Positions 32,901 through 45,440 of a stretch of DNA of 64,000 nucleotides are shown here, piece by piece. Every line of letters starts with the position of its first letter. Within the stretch, counting starts at the first letter, position 1. A program made the translations under genes and the position numbers. The stretch spans positions 1,315,695 to 1,379,694 of the forward strand of contig PTFA01000196.1 in assembly GCA_003342895.1 (NCBI GenBank). Direction: 5' to 3'. The notes beneath the pieces were generated by a model, which worked only from the letters and a program-made list of their open reading frames with translations, made no database searches and was not told the origin of the DNA. Source of the DNA: Casuarius casuarius. Lineage: Eukaryota; Chordata; Aves; Casuariiformes; Casuariidae.

Positions 32901-34932
32901 CAGTTGTTAATTAGTCAAGGTAAAGAATGTACTTCTGTGCACCACAGATGTTACAAGTCTCACAAGATACCTATGCCAAAAAATAAAATTTAAGGAAGAA
33001 AGGAGCAGATTAAAATGTATGCAGAAGGTAAAACAGAAGAACAAAAATCAGTGAGAACAGATGCTGATAGGAATGAGATTCAGTTCCTGATTTTGCAAAT
33101 TGTTCTGCTTGAGTAAATCCCCAATTCCTGTGAATTACTCTAGGAGGGGTAGATCCTGCACAATTGGTTATATTTATAGCTGTTCCCGCAATTATTCAAC
33201 TAACATGAACCTGCTTTTGTTCAGCTTGCTGCAAGTTTTGGAATTAAATTTATGGAGACGAGTGCAAAAGCCAATATAAACATAGAGAATGTAAGTATGC
33301 AACCTTTCCCTTCTATTTGCTGTCTTAGTACACTTGTGCAAAGAAGCAATAAGAACACTTACCCATGCTGACTGGAGCCAAAACTCAATTGCTAGATATT
33401 TCAGATGGGTTATTAAATATGGATCTTTGCATTGTGAATGCATTGTCTAACCAATATTATTCTAAATGATTTAAGTTGAACTTGGTGCTTAAAGTATAAT
33501 GCAAGGGCATTACAGCAAACTGCATTAGAATAGCATGCTGAAGAGATTGGTTTATGTCTTTGCATGTATTTGATAATGCCATTTACAAAGGGCACCATTT
33601 TGCCACTGTATAAAACTTGGACGTGTCCACATCGTGGGTACTGTGTCCTGTTACAGTTTTCAGTCCCAAAAAGGCAGTAGTGGATTTAGAAAAGATGCAG
33701 AGAAAGACAGGGGAAGGAGCATTAAAACCTGGAGAAAAAACAATAAGAATCTGACATTCTTCAGGAGTTTGGTATTTGTAGAAGCACAGGAAGGCAGCTG
33801 ATTACTAAACAAGAATGGTAGAATACGTTTTCTTAGCCTTGTAACTTTTCACTGTTGTACTTACAGGCATTTTTCACTCTTGCAAGAGATATCAAAGCAA
33901 AAATGGACAAGAAATTGGTGAGTAACTTTTACTTAGCCCAAGCTGTATTTAAGCGGGGCGGGGGGGAAGCCCACTACCAAGTACTGTATCACGGTGAATC
34001 AAAAATATTTTGTGGTCTCTTTCATGGGGGATGCACTGAAGGTTATAGAAATTTATTTTTAGTCTTCTCAAACTAGTCTGACCTTGGGATATAAACATTG
34101 TCTCTACATTCAGAAATCAGCTGCAATGGTTGAGGTTCTCTAAATAAAATTATCTTTTATTTGTTTTATTGAAAGCCAAGTGAGGGGTGGAGCAGAGCAG
34201 TTTAATGATATTTCTTACTCTTGCAGTCTGAAAAACTGAATCATTTAAATTAGAAATATGGAAGGCCCGCTTCATACTTCACCGTAGCCTTCAAACTCAT
34301 GTTTAAATCTAGGTAGAGAACTAATTAGTTTTTTCGATAATCATAAAATCACTTCTCAGGATGCATTCATAAAAGTCATCTTTCATGCAACAAATGTCTA
34401 TCAATTTCAGTCTGTGAAATGAAGCTAACAAAAAATTGTTTCTGCTTTTACCAACTATTCTGCCTTAATGTGACTAGATTTGTGATGATACAGCTGTAAT
34501 ATTTTGGTCTTGTTTGATGTTTCCAAAATATTTCAGTAAAAGCCAAATGTGTCTTGTATTTCTTAATTTTGGCTGTCTTTGAGTTTATGGAAGTAAGAAG
34601 AATAATGGCAGCCCATGTCAGTCGGACCCAAAAGTAGCAGATGCAATTCTTTGACCGCTGGTAGTGGCTGATGTAAGGCTCACTTAAATGAATGAAGATT
34701 CCTGCTTATTTTAGTAATAGTTTTTGTATAATCACAGGTTTGATTCAACAAAATGGATAAAGAATAGATGCTAGATCTTGCAGTGATGCTAAGAGCTGTT
34801 AAGTATAAATAAGTAACTTCAAATTCTTTGAATCTTCAGGAAGGCAATAGCCCGCAAGGCAGCAACCAGGGAGTCAAAATCACACCAGACCAGCAAAAGA
34901 AAAGCAGCTTTTTCCGATGTGTCCTTCTGTGA
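29535..34932 (+). CDS. RAB8A: RAB8A small GTPase: gene coding span, eight exons, 207 aa
   Basis: RAB8A directs trans-Golgi and recycling-endosome vesicles to the plasma membrane and the primary cilium. The eight exons (124, 61, 61, 78, 90, 66, 51, 93 bp) total 624 bp, 207 codons plus stop, as in the mammalian protein. Visible motifs: P-loop GDSGVGKT (15-22), switch I STIGIDF with Thr40, switch II DTAGQE (63-68) with Thr72 (the LRRK2 site in human), NKCD (121-124), ETSAK (149-153), and C-terminal CVLL (204-207) for geranylgeranylation. The tail [19 protein letters not shown] is RAB8A-type, not RAB8B. Residue 112 is Pro after the PINK1-responsive Ser111, and residue 24 is Ala. The gene lies tail-to-head after TPM4 and has a CpG-island promoter. 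Introns contain no other gene. Confidence 0.96.
30236..30296 (+). CDS. RAB8A: RAB8A exon 2
   Basis: 61 bp encoding (G)[19 protein letters not shown] and two bases of Trp62, between 'ttttcag' and GTAAGA. Contains the RabF1 region. Confidence 0.95.
30554..30614 (+). CDS. RAB8A: RAB8A exon 3
   Basis: 61 bp encoding (W)[18 protein letters not shown] and AM, between 'atttcag' and GTAGGA. Contains switch II and Thr72. Confidence 0.95.
31016..31093 (+). CDS. RAB8A: RAB8A exon 4
   Basis: 78 bp encoding [20 protein letters not shown] and VRNIEE, after a T-rich polypyrimidine tract and before GTAATT. Confidence 0.95.
31556..31645 (+). CDS. RAB8A: RAB8A exon 5
   Basis: 90 bp encoding [20 protein letters not shown] and [10 protein letters not shown]. 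Contains the NKCD guanine-specificity motif and the Ser111-Pro112 pair. Confidence 0.95.
33225..33290 (+). CDS. RAB8A: RAB8A exon 6
   Basis: 66 bp encoding [20 protein letters not shown] and EN, between 'gttcag' and GTAAGT. Contains the ETSAK motif. Confidence 0.95.
33867..33917 (+). CDS. RAB8A: RAB8A exon 7
   Basis: 51 bp encoding [17 protein letters not shown], between 'ttacag' and GTGAGT. Confidence 0.95.
34840..34932 (+). CDS. RAB8A: RAB8A exon 8 (C terminus)
   Basis: 93 bp encoding [20 protein letters not shown] and [10 protein letters not shown], then TGA. Carries the prenylation motif. AATAAA at 35293-35298 is the nearest poly(A) signal; a further one lies at 38927-38932. Confidence 0.95.
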   Translation, partial: EGNSPQGSNQGVKITPDQQKKSSFFRCVLL

Positions 34933-37900
34933 GGGACACAGCCTTAATCTGAGCATCTGCTCAACTGAACTGGACTGTGCCTGTTCTGAGTGAGATTTCC
35001 TCTGTCTGTGGACTTAACATTTTCAACACACCTTGTCACTCTGTGACCATCTGAATAAGAAATTGTTTATTTTAGTAATTGTCTGACTCTTCAATTTTGG
35101 AGATGAAACAAGTTTATTTTTGTCAGATTGCCACTGGGCATACGTATTGTCTAGCAGAGGGAATACAGATCAAGTGTGACCTGTAATAGCACCTTTGCTG
35201 ACAGGCTTCGATCTTTTGTTCATATCTGTAATGTATCCAAATTAGAAAAAAATTAAGTTATGATCAAAATAAGAAACTGAAATGCCAATATTAATAAAGT
35301 ACTGGTATGTGTACATGATACATGTGCATATCCATGTCTACAGATGCATATAGAACAATCGCATCAAAACATCAAATAAATGCACTTACGCAAACAGTAC
35401 AGGCCTATACCTTTTCCGAAGGTAGGAGGAAGCTTTCTACATCTCCACCTTTTTGCTATTGCAGAGAAAATCCTTTATCTGCCTGTTACTTATTCAGTTG
35501 CATTATTCTAGACAATCCACAGGTACAATTGGAGTAAAAAAAAAAAAAAAAATCCTCAAAGGAATCTCTATTTTTTTAAAAAACCAAAGTGTGCTGTAAA
35601 TATAACAGATCCATGTAATCGGGAATTATTTTCTTCATATTAGAGATGACCATGCTTAATTAAATAATCCACACATTTAGACATGTTTAACAAGATATCT
35701 ACAATCTAGTTCTGTGCAAGTGATCTGTAGTCTGTTTTTAGAAAAACAGACCGTGGTTTGGATATGGACATTTCCTCAAAATTCATAACATTAGTGGACA
35801 GCTATTCCTTCTCCAGTTGAGAATGACTCCAGATCTGTCATGATGTAGTGGCTAGTTATAACTTGTGAGAAGAAAATGTATTGCACTGCTTCCAGTTGTG
35901 TGTTCTCATGCACACTTGCTCACATATGCAAATAAATGTTGCACATATGAACACTTTCTGAAAACAAACTTTTTTAAACGGAGATTTGCCTTGCTGCCAT
36001 GCATTGATCATTTCAGATTTAAAGCAGCAACAAACCTCTTAGTGTGCATCACTGCAAATGATGTTTAGTCTTCAATGAAAATATTCTGTGTATTTATTCT
36101 TCTAAACACAGTCTATTACATTCCAATGTATAAAATGGAGCAGCCTAGTAAAGCTCCTAGGTAGCTACTTGCTCTCAGTTCAGAGGCTGTAAGCCTGACT
36201 CTAATTAGGTTGATAAAAGGAGCCAGTAAGAGCAATCTACTTAGAAGTCTGCTGTCAAGTAATTGGAATAATGGTATATTTAATCCAAATGAACATATCA
36301 GCTGTGTCCTGCAACTCACTGGAATTGTTAACATGCTTTGTTTACATTGACAACTGCACTTAAGGGTAAAATTAAAGCTCATTTTAAAGCTAATGAATTT
36401 ACTCACCAGTTTTTTCTTCAAGTTTGTGGTATTATTTCTGGCCTCATAGGAGCACTCATAAGTGCTACTGTAGTTAAAGATCTATCAGATTCATAATTAA
36501 TCTTTATAAATCCTCAGCATGCAATTGGGCTCAACAGGAATATTGCCTGTTTTCCAAAATCAAATACAAAAAGGAAATTTCACCATGTAACTTACTGGTT
36601 TATAAAAATGCATTGTATATGCCACCAACTTTTTTTAATAGCTAGGAGATTACAAAGAGCTCTGTTCATGTTTAAAATCATATAAAACTTTCCAAAACCT
36701 CATGGTGGTGGGGTTTTGGTTTTGGTTTTTATTTTTTCTTGGTGAACGTGAGCCACAGTGAATTACATGTAGATGTATTTGTAGGATAAAACGATCATGT
36801 TAAGCTACTGAGGAGCCTTCTAGTCAGTATGTGCTTATAGCTCTGTGTTAACTACACTTTTAAATTGGACAAGCAATACTACTTTGAGATAAGGATGCTT
36901 TTTGAGAGACTTTGCATATGCTTCAAGCAATTGTTGGGGTAGAATCGGGGAGGTAATTAGGGCATGATCTGAATGCCGTTTTTGTACACAAAATGGATAT
37001 GTTTGATTTGTTTCTGGCTTAGCAGTAAATGTGAATTGTCTCACATCCATCTTTCTTTTACCTTAATGTAGCCAGATGTTGCAGTCAGTCTAATTCTTCC
37101 AAAGTGACTGGAAAATAAGTGGTTAGTCTTAAGTTGATATCACAGGCTGCCCACCATGATACTGGCTGTTGTTTATTGACAGCATCTAAATCAATAACTT
37201 GTCTAGAGAGGAGAGAGAAAGACTGTATTAATTCACAAGTGGGAAAAATTTGAAGGATGGAATTATGTTTTTTCACTCCCCATTTTCTAAATTTTAAGTT
37301 ACTCTTTTGCATTAAAGGTTAACTCTTTGTCTGTGAATACCTTTTGTTTAAAGTTATGCTGGTTGTTGCACATGTTTGTATGCCTAATTTATAGCATGAT
37401 TTCCTTTTACAAAATGAACTGAATGAAAACTACATTATTGCCCAATCTCAGGAAGTTTTATGCAGTTACTGTGACCTACTGTCATCACTGTACTTCTAGA
37501 CTATACAGATTCTACATAGAAATTAAATCAATGTAAGCAATATGAAAACTAAAACGCAAACATAAGACAGGAATGCTTGGCTATGTGTTGCTAAATACTG
37601 ACGTCAAATCTTGGATAAGTACAATATGTAGTTGATGTTCCTATCGCATAATTAAATTATGGTGGTTTTTCAAGTATGACTGCTATGAAAACAATGACCA
37701 AAAGAGGTACTGTGTGACTGAATAACAGTAATGTATTTACATGTAAGCCTTTTTTAACTAAGGAGGGAAACATCTGCAATAGAATACCAAATCTATAAAA
37801 CTGAGTAGATTAAACAGATCTGAAAAGCTAACTGTGCTTGCTACACATTCTCGGTGTTTAAATACCACTAAAATACTAGGTAATCAGTTAACAATTGATG

Positions 37901-40235
37901 CTTGGTTTGTAGAGGAACAAACCTATTTTTGAGCATGTTCTCAAATTCCCTTATTTTAATGAGCATCACAGAATTCTGTGGTTGACCTTATTTTTGAGGC
38001 TGCTTGCAATGTTCCAGATAGTCTTCAAACTTCTTGGAGCAGACCTGTCAGTACTTTACCTGTCAATGAAAGGTGGAACTGCCCTTTTAACACTTTGCCA
38101 TTTTAACACTTCCTTTGTCTAGTTCCTGTGCTGATAGGCACACCTAACGTTTCATGACATCAGAGCCTTATGCCAGCATCAGACTTTCAGCCTCAGATTT
38201 ATAAATCCTATGGATTATTGTAAGTCTCCTTACTGCTGCTGAAAATTATTTGATCTCTCCTTTCATGTGGGATGTTAATGATCTTGCTGACAATTGTTAG
38301 GGGTTTTATTGTTGTGGTGGTGACTGTGTCGTTGGCTGATGCTCATGCTCAAAAGCTACCGTGATTTCTTGTCCTCTTAGACATGAAATGGCTGGGTTGT
38401 ATGCTAGAGAGGAAATGGACAAATGGCTGCTTAGACGACAGTTTCCATTTGTACTGGAAGTCCATAGGGAATGGAAAAGAATGATGACTAACTTATGTCT
38501 TCATTTATAGATGTAATGAAAATCTGTTCAATTGAACGTTGATGGTAATGTGCAGTCTGATTATTTCAGGCTGTCTTATTCTCTGCCCTCTTTCTTTCAC
38601 TCATCATTGGAGATTTTGTTTCTGTAGTTAACAGTTTAGCAGGCTAGTCTCTCTAGCCTTTCTGCAGGAGTCATCTGCTCTAAGTTGAGCGTAAGTTGGG
38701 AGTTATGATTTTGTTTCAAATGGAAATTAATGCATCCCAGGATTTTAAAAAGCAACTGTAAACTGTGTTTTTAGAATCATCACTTTTTGGCTGCCACCCT
38801 TTCCACATTACAGCGGCTTTCTTAAACACTTCTCATTGGTTTTCATGTTTGTATTAAAAGCAAGACTGTTGTTTATTACAGTATGTATGTTTTTACTCTG
38901 TTGTACAGGACCCTGAGCACTGCATAAATAAACTTCTTATGAAAAGAGAATTTTAAAAGAAACTTTTTTTAGTGTGTCAGTCCTGTTCATCATTCATGCA
39001 TATAGATTCTTATGTGGAAAATAAGGTGTTCCTAAAAATAGAAACAGAGGAACAGGAACCTGGGGTAGGCTCTTCTTTTCTCCTAAAAAGTGTGTTGACT
39101 TTTCCAGCTATCTAGGAAAAAGAAAAATCTTCTGAAGAATAAAGTTTAATTTTCTGTTTTGTTCTAAGAAAAATTTAGCAATGAAGCTAGTTTAACTGAA
39201 TAAATTTGTTGAGTTCTTCCAGTGTTTCTCTGCAAGTACCCACTCTTTTTTTTTGGGGGGGGGGGTGGCAAACTCTCTATAGACTATTGTTTATCTGACT
39301 CTTTTGGGACCATCACCCAATTTATGTATCAGCTGAGATACAGCTGTGAATATTTTCTTGTAAGTGATTTTCCTGTTAACTTATAGCAGCTTTTTTACAT
39401 GCTTGACATAGAAAAGGGAATCACTGACTGGCTGAAATAGATACCGGTCTTCCCTATGTCCTTCCCAGAACCTGTAATATATTTCTGTGACACACCACTA
39501 GCATATTTTTGCAAATTGATTCACTGGACATTTGTTGAGACTTCTAAAGCGGATCAGAGGAGCTGGTTACACAATTTCTATTAACTGTAATGATTTTAAA
39601 ACTATTTTCAAGATAGGTGGGATTCTCGGGAACTCAAAACCTGAGCTGAGCATGTGCTCAGTGCACAATTTTTAGGAAAACTAAGTTCTGTAGATAGCAA
39701 TGTGTTTTTCCTAAATTACAGCTAGAATCTTCTTTTGGGGAAAAATAGGACAGTAGGGCATGGTCTATGATTCCTGGATGTAGTTTTAGTCTGTAGCAAG
39801 CATGGATTTTTTGTTTCTTTTTTTTTTTTGGGGGGGGGGGGGTTGGTTTGTTTTAACTAACAAGGTCTTTTCTTACAAACTTTTTTAGAAAGTATAATAT
39901 GATACAAGTTCCTTTAGTACCTGGTAATACCTTAGCTTTAAAAAATATTTACCATATCACTGTCAAGGTCAGATGTGTTCTAGCTGAAGGAGGGGGATGG
40001 AATAGACAATTTTATGGAAACATACACGTTTTGTTAAATTACAGGGAAATCTTGATGAAGAGTATGATGAATTGTTCCTTTTAAAGCAGTAAACAGGAGA
40101 CAAAGTCTTCTGACTGGTTCACCTAAAATTGTCCTCTTTGATGCTCTCATTTTCTTCTCTCGTGGACAGTAACCTCAGGTGAAACAAGCTTGCTGCAGGC
40201 TCAAGAAGCACTTCCATCTCTATATTTCACTAATT
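34933..40235. other. RAB8A 3' UTR and RAB8A-CIB3 intergenic region
   Basis: The first part is RAB8A 3' UTR; candidate plus-strand AATAAA signals are at 35293 and, for a longer form, 38927. The remainder is AT-rich and carries no coding block on either strand. In human this interval contains HSH2D, but no SH2-type sequence is visible here. A homopolymer G run near 39832 and a G run near 39256 are low-complexity. Confidence 0.55.
35293..35298 (+). terminator. RAB8A: Candidate RAB8A polyadenylation signal
   Basis: AATAAA about 360 bp after the RAB8A stop codon. It is the first canonical signal downstream. Confidence 0.5.
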
Positions 40236-40257
40236 TCAGATTCGAATGTGAAATGTA
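40236..40257 (-). CDS. CIB3: CIB3 exon 6 (22-bp coding end)
   Basis: The minus strand reads 'ttttttaatag' then T ACA TTT CAC ATT CGA ATC TGA. With the AG from exon 5 this gives STFHIRI and stop. It is too short for ORF scanning but matches the family C terminus exactly and completes the 187-residue length. Confidence 0.92.
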
Positions 40258-43200
40258 CTATTAAAAAACAAAAGTAATGATCACTTATGTATCACTCTAT
40301 TTGAAGGGATTCACTAAAATTAAGCCTAGGACAGTTGAAGAGTTTATTTTGCAAACCACTTGCAAAGAACAGATATATTTAATAATGCCAGATTTGAAAT
40401 GCTTCATTGTGTAAGACATACTTCAGAAGCCACATTCAGACAACATTAGACATCAAATAGCTAATCTCATGTAGTTATCAATGCATGCCAAGTGGCAATA
40501 TTAACTTTTTAAAACAATTACTAGGACTCCTAATCATGTAAAAAGTAGATATGAGGTTCAAAAAACAATAGTCAAATAGAAGCCCACACACTTATTCAAG
40601 TATCTATTTTCCCAGTCTTTGTGGTGGGCACCTCTACTGGAAACTGCCAGGGAAGAGTGGTGATCTGCAAGGGCTGCAAAGACATTAAATACGCTTTGGA
40701 AGCTTCTCATAGAAACTAGCAGGAGCAATTTCATGATATAAAATGAGATATTACCTGAGAAAATCAGGAGCTCGTATTATCATATGCTGAAAGTCTTCCA
40801 GAGAAAGTTTGCCATCGTTGTCCAGATCCGCTTCATCAATGACCTTGTCACAGGCAAGGCTAACTTCTTCTGGGGTAAGCTCGTTTCGCGTTAATTTGTT
40901 AACTGTTTTCTCCAGATCTGATTTGCATATGTAATCATCATTGTTAAAATCTGACAAAGGAAGCAAAATGAATTCAAAGTGACAAAAGTCAGTATTTTAC
41001 ACAGTTGATTGCCAAGGCACAATGGGAAGGGTTTGGTTAGCAGGCCATAATGCATTTATATAAGTAGGACTTTCAAATCTGAAATGAAGAGTCTTGCAGT
41101 TATCTGTATTTGCTTGTATAAACATATCTTACATAAGGGTAACAATTGTAAATAGCTTAATGGCTAAACATAGTCTAGCCATAATGAAATCATCCTAGCA
41201 AATCAGTACTACTAAACAAAATGCAAGGAGCAGCATGAAGTTAAAGGAAGAGTATAGGCTGTTCATTTTGGGGGGGAGTTTACTTTTTCAGTATCTTTGC
41301 TGAATCATTTACAGCTTAAATCACAGAGATTTTTTTTTTTTTTCTGTGTATGTCCTTAATATGTTGTTTGGCTTTGGCTGATCACTAAGGAAGTAACTGA
41401 AAGTGGTATTGTCAAGAAAGACCAATTAATCTTTAAAACTGCCCTTGAGGAAAACTGCTAAAAGCACTTTTTTCCAAAGAAACCTACAGATTTATGGGCA
41501 GCCAAATCCCTTGTGCTGCACTTTTCCAAGCAGTCTCTAACACGGAAGAAGTATTTCTTAAATGTTTATCAGGTCTTGAAAACTGCAAATAATTTCAGGT
41601 TGTAAATTCTCTAGTAAATCCTAAGCGCTAACTAGTATAACTTCCAATCCCAATTAAATAAGAGTAGAGACAAAAGAATACAGAGGACCAGAAGTTTCTA
41701 GGACAACGGGCATTCAAAGGCAACAAATAGAAAGACTGTATTAAGAATGTACCTAGCTAGAGACCATTATGGTGGCAAAATGGATATTTTGCATTCCTAC
41801 ATGCAGCTGCAGGATTTCCCCAAACTTCACATTTTATGCCTGTCTCACTCACCATAAATTTTAAAAGCGTAATACGCTTTCAAGTCTCTCGGAGCCATTT
41901 CACTCAGCACTGAAAACATGTCCAAAAAATCATCCAAAGTCATATTGCCTTCTCCATCCTCCGAGAAAACCTCTGCTATCCGCTGGCGGAATGGATTGTC
42001 CTGGGAAACAGAACACAGGAGCAAGGGAAGGTCACCTTCACTAGTATTTATTTCTGTGCAGATAAGACACAATTGGAGCAAGATTATTTTTGTTGCAACC
42101 CCCTTTTGGCAGTCAAATACTCCCTTTGCTGCTATTATTTTCTTGTCTAATGTTGTATCAGAGGTAGACACAGCTGCAGCCTTCTTTAATCTTTGTACAA
42201 GTTCAGTGATATTTCCAGAGGAAATCACTAGAAGCTTCCAGAAAGACTTTGACTTTAATTGCCAAAATTTATTTGTATTTCAGTCTCCCAGCAATTAGTA
42301 CTGGATGAATTATTAAAAAAAGGTTATATTAAACTGAAATGCGTCACTTGATTCTATTTGTGTTCCTTTGCACTGTACCTTCAGCTCTGGCATGCTGCCA
42401 ATGAGTTCATAGGGAAGTGTCACATCTGGTTTATCTGTGTAGTCGAGGGGAACTAGCTGGGGGGCTAGATCTCGGTATCTGTAAAACAGTCTGAAATAGA
42501 AAGAAAGGCTCGTTTAGGGAACAAGTTATTTAGAGCTCTAAAAACAATGTGTTTGCCTTTTTCATATCATTCTTCATACTTCGCATCCTTTACCAGATGG
42601 ATGATACCGGTCACTAAATATCAATTAATATGCTCTGTAGTTGATGGTGGAAGAAACAGTATTAAAAGGAACAAAATAGTGTAACTGGTTTTAAAAAAAA
42701 GGAAAAAAGAAACAAAATCTTCACACTTACTTACAGAACAATTCGGTGAAAATGCTTATACAGGTCAGGCAGCCAAGCCATCAGATACAGAGCATCTGAA
42801 AACGGGGGTTTTGGTTTGTTGTTCCCCCTCCTCCTCCCCCCAGAAAAAGAGTTTCAGATTTACTTCAACAGTGCAGACAATGGTATAGAGGTAGTGTATT
42901 TATGATATATGTATTTATGATAACAAGGCACAAGACCTTCAGCCTGAAGGTCCACCTAATCAGTTTTCAAATGCATAAAAAGTTGTTGTAAGGCAAGAGG
43001 GATGTGGTTTCCAAGTCAACAATGAATGTGACTAGAAATAATTGCCTTACATTGCAGCACGAAAGATTTGGTTTAAATGTCAGAACAAAATTCTGGATGC
43101 CAAAAGCCAGTGAGATTATTGAGCTCTTGAATCTGGAACCAACTCTAGGATGTTTTTATCCACCCCAAGTATTTTTCTGTTTTTTTCCATAGAACCATGA

Positions 43201-44694
43201 TCATGAGACAGAAAATATACACATAATCATTTGAACATATTTATTACTTTTCCATGCTATTTGCTTCAGTTCTTATGCTAGACTAGGGATCCTGTTCACA
43301 GCTGTTGTCAACAAAACAATAGCACAGAATGTTAAAAGGGATCTTTATCAATAATAAATGTCTTATTCATGATACAGTTATGGTTCTGGCCTCTATTTAC
43401 TACATGGAAAGGCAGATAGCTTTATATTTCACTTATTACAGAATCATTTGTATTTTATCCTGTACTGAATTCATATGCAGATTCCAAGGTTCTAACTAGG
43501 GATGTGTTCCATACAAAACTGTCATTCGTGATCTGCCTTTCGGAGAAATTAGCAAATAATGTGTGATGACCTCTTGAGAGATGCAGAAACCGAGCATTTA
43601 TCTTTCTGATAATTTGCCCAAAGGTTAGCAAAGGAAATGAACCTTGCTCTTATGAGTGTTACTGTCTGTGAAAGTGCCATTTGCAACAAGAGGAGAACAA
43701 GTTCAAGTTTTCAGTGAAGACTTTCAATCCCACATCAATAGAGTATGGAACCCGTCTTTATCACTTCCTTTGGACAGAGATTAAATGGATTGGTCCATGA
43801 AGGCTTTGGGGAAAAATGCACCTGACAGTATCAAAGCAGAATGGTTTTCCAGTACTAATTATTTACATAAAAACATGAAAAATCTGAAAAAAAAGTTGAT
43901 ATAGACATTACAGATTTTATAAAATAGGCAAAGTATCCCAAACAATAACAGTATACTTTGAAGCATTTGTTATAAAACAAAGTGAGGGGAACATGAATGT
44001 CACTGTCAAAGTGTACGCTAAAACATAACTTGTTATGTTTATTTCAGACAGAGATACTGGTACCTTAACACAAAATTTAGAGATCTGGCTCAGTTCATGA
44101 TAGATGATGTAGTTTCTGTATATAAAAAAAGCAATGACAATGCTCAGATTGTCCAGAAGTATGTGGAGTCATTCTGTCCTCTATCACATTAATTTTGCGT
44201 AAATTCATTTAAAAATTATTTTTTAAAAAATCACCCCATATGTAGCCTGTCTTTATAGCAATCCCTGTACTTTACACAAAAAAAAACACACACGAGACTC
44301 ACCTCAGAATTTCTTTCCTTGTAAAGAATGTGCAGTCCTGTGAAATGAGAAAAGACACAATATGTAATAGTTTTAAATGCACTGGCCCAAATTTTTCCAG
44401 TACGGTGACTTAAACACATTATAATGCAAGGGGCCAAGCATTAATGTTCTTTTAGGGGGGCATATAATTACAATTATTTTGTAACCCTTCTTCCTCTTGA
44501 GGTAAGAATTAAACTATGTTACTTAAACCTTTGATGTAACTTAATACCTATACTTAACAAATTTTAAAAAGATTGTTTTAAAAACGTTTGCCCTTATTCA
44601 ATGGTCTGTCTAAATAGCTATTTAGTTTGGCAGAGTTTTATACCTGATATGCATCCAGTTGCTCTGGAGTGAAAATGGTTTGCTTGTTGCCCAT
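40236..44694 (-). CDS. CIB3: CIB3, calcium and integrin-binding family member 3: gene coding span, six exons, 187 aa
   Basis: CIB proteins are small myristoylated EF-hand calcium sensors. CIB2 and CIB3 bind TMC1/TMC2 and are auxiliary parts of the hair-cell mechanotransduction channel. The six exons (51, 35, 112, 148, 196, 22 bp) sum to 564 bp, giving 187 residues plus stop, the length of human CIB3. The protein starts [17 protein letters not shown] (Gly2 myristoylation context). The third EF-hand loop is residues 116-127 (D, N, D at positions 1, 3, 5 and D at 12) and the fourth is 157-168 ([12 protein letters not shown]). It ends STFHIRI, the family C terminus. The position between RAB8A and FAM32A also supports CIB3 over CIB2. 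The gene is head-to-head with FAM32A, whose start codon lies about 1.2 kb away. Introns hold nothing else recognisable. Confidence 0.95.
40755..40950 (-). CDS. CIB3: CIB3 exon 5
   Basis: 196 bp encoding (D)[19 protein letters not shown] through [14 protein letters not shown] and two bases of Ser. Contains both calcium-binding EF-hand loops. Splice sites are 'tttgtcag' and GTAATA. Confidence 0.95.
41853..42000 (-). CDS. CIB3: CIB3 exon 4
   Basis: 148 bp encoding [20 protein letters not shown] through [14 protein letters not shown] and one base. Acceptor 'tttcccag', donor GTGAGT. Contains the degenerate second EF-hand. Confidence 0.95.
42379..42490 (-). CDS. CIB3: CIB3 exon 3
   Basis: 112 bp encoding (R)[19 protein letters not shown] through [11 protein letters not shown]. 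Acceptor 'ctatttcag', donor GTACAG. Confidence 0.93.
44303..44337 (-). CDS. CIB3: CIB3 exon 2
   Basis: 35 bp encoding [11 protein letters not shown] and two bases of Arg, between 'atttcacag' and GTGAGT. Phase and length match the CIB family. Confidence 0.93.
44644..44694 (-). CDS. CIB3: CIB3 exon 1
   Basis: 51 bp encoding [17 protein letters not shown], before donor GTATAA. Gly2 in MGNKQ is the expected N-myristoylation site after Met removal. Confidence 0.93.
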
Positions 44695-45350
44695 TTCTGG
44701 CTCTGCGTGCTGTTTCTTGTCCCATCATTCTTCCCTCAAAGTTACCTTTATAGGAGGTCTGGATATCCAGATATTAAAAGCTGCAACAATGAGGTTCAGG
44801 TAGCAGGGGATCAGGTAACCAGCTTCCCTATTGCATGGGCTACAAAGAATCATAATAGGAGCATTTCATCAAATCTTTAGTCTGGCTACTTAAGGCTCTT
44901 ACCCAGCATCACTCACCTGTCTCCTCTGTGCACCACAGAGACTCATATTACAGTATTTAGCCAAACAACTAATAGCTTCTTGTTTGTGTCTTTGAAGCAG
45001 TAGGTAGATGTCATGGGCTGTATTTTTTTTCATTCTTTCTAATCTCTTAAATTACCTAAAAACTGTTTGGAATGTCTTTCTTCTTTAAGAATTAACATTA
45101 AATATGAGAAATAAGTAATAATGAAAGCAACCCCCTTGCCCTTTCTTTCTGAATTTTTGGTATAATAGATATTGCACTCTGCCCAACAGCACATGGTAGC
45201 TTGTACTGGAGATAGTATCTCTAAAGCCCACTCAGTCTATTCTGCAGTATCTACTAATACACATTATTACTAATGATTATTAGTGTGACATGCCTACATA
45301 CATACGGATATGGTTTTTACACTAAAATACATGTGAATATATGATTTGTC

Positions 45351-45440
45351 TATAAAAACTGAAATGTGATGTGAAAGATTACATGAAATACGGCGTATAA
45401 AAACCAAAACGTGATGTTAAAGGTTACACGAAATACGAAA
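45351..45440. repeat. 45-bp tandem duplication, two copies
   Basis: Unit 1 (45351-45395) and unit 2 (45396-45440) both start TATAAAAAC and share 'gtgatgt', 'aaag', 'ttaca' and 'gaaatacg' at the same offsets. About four in five bases agree by eye. The unit is not a known family to me. Confidence 0.75.
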
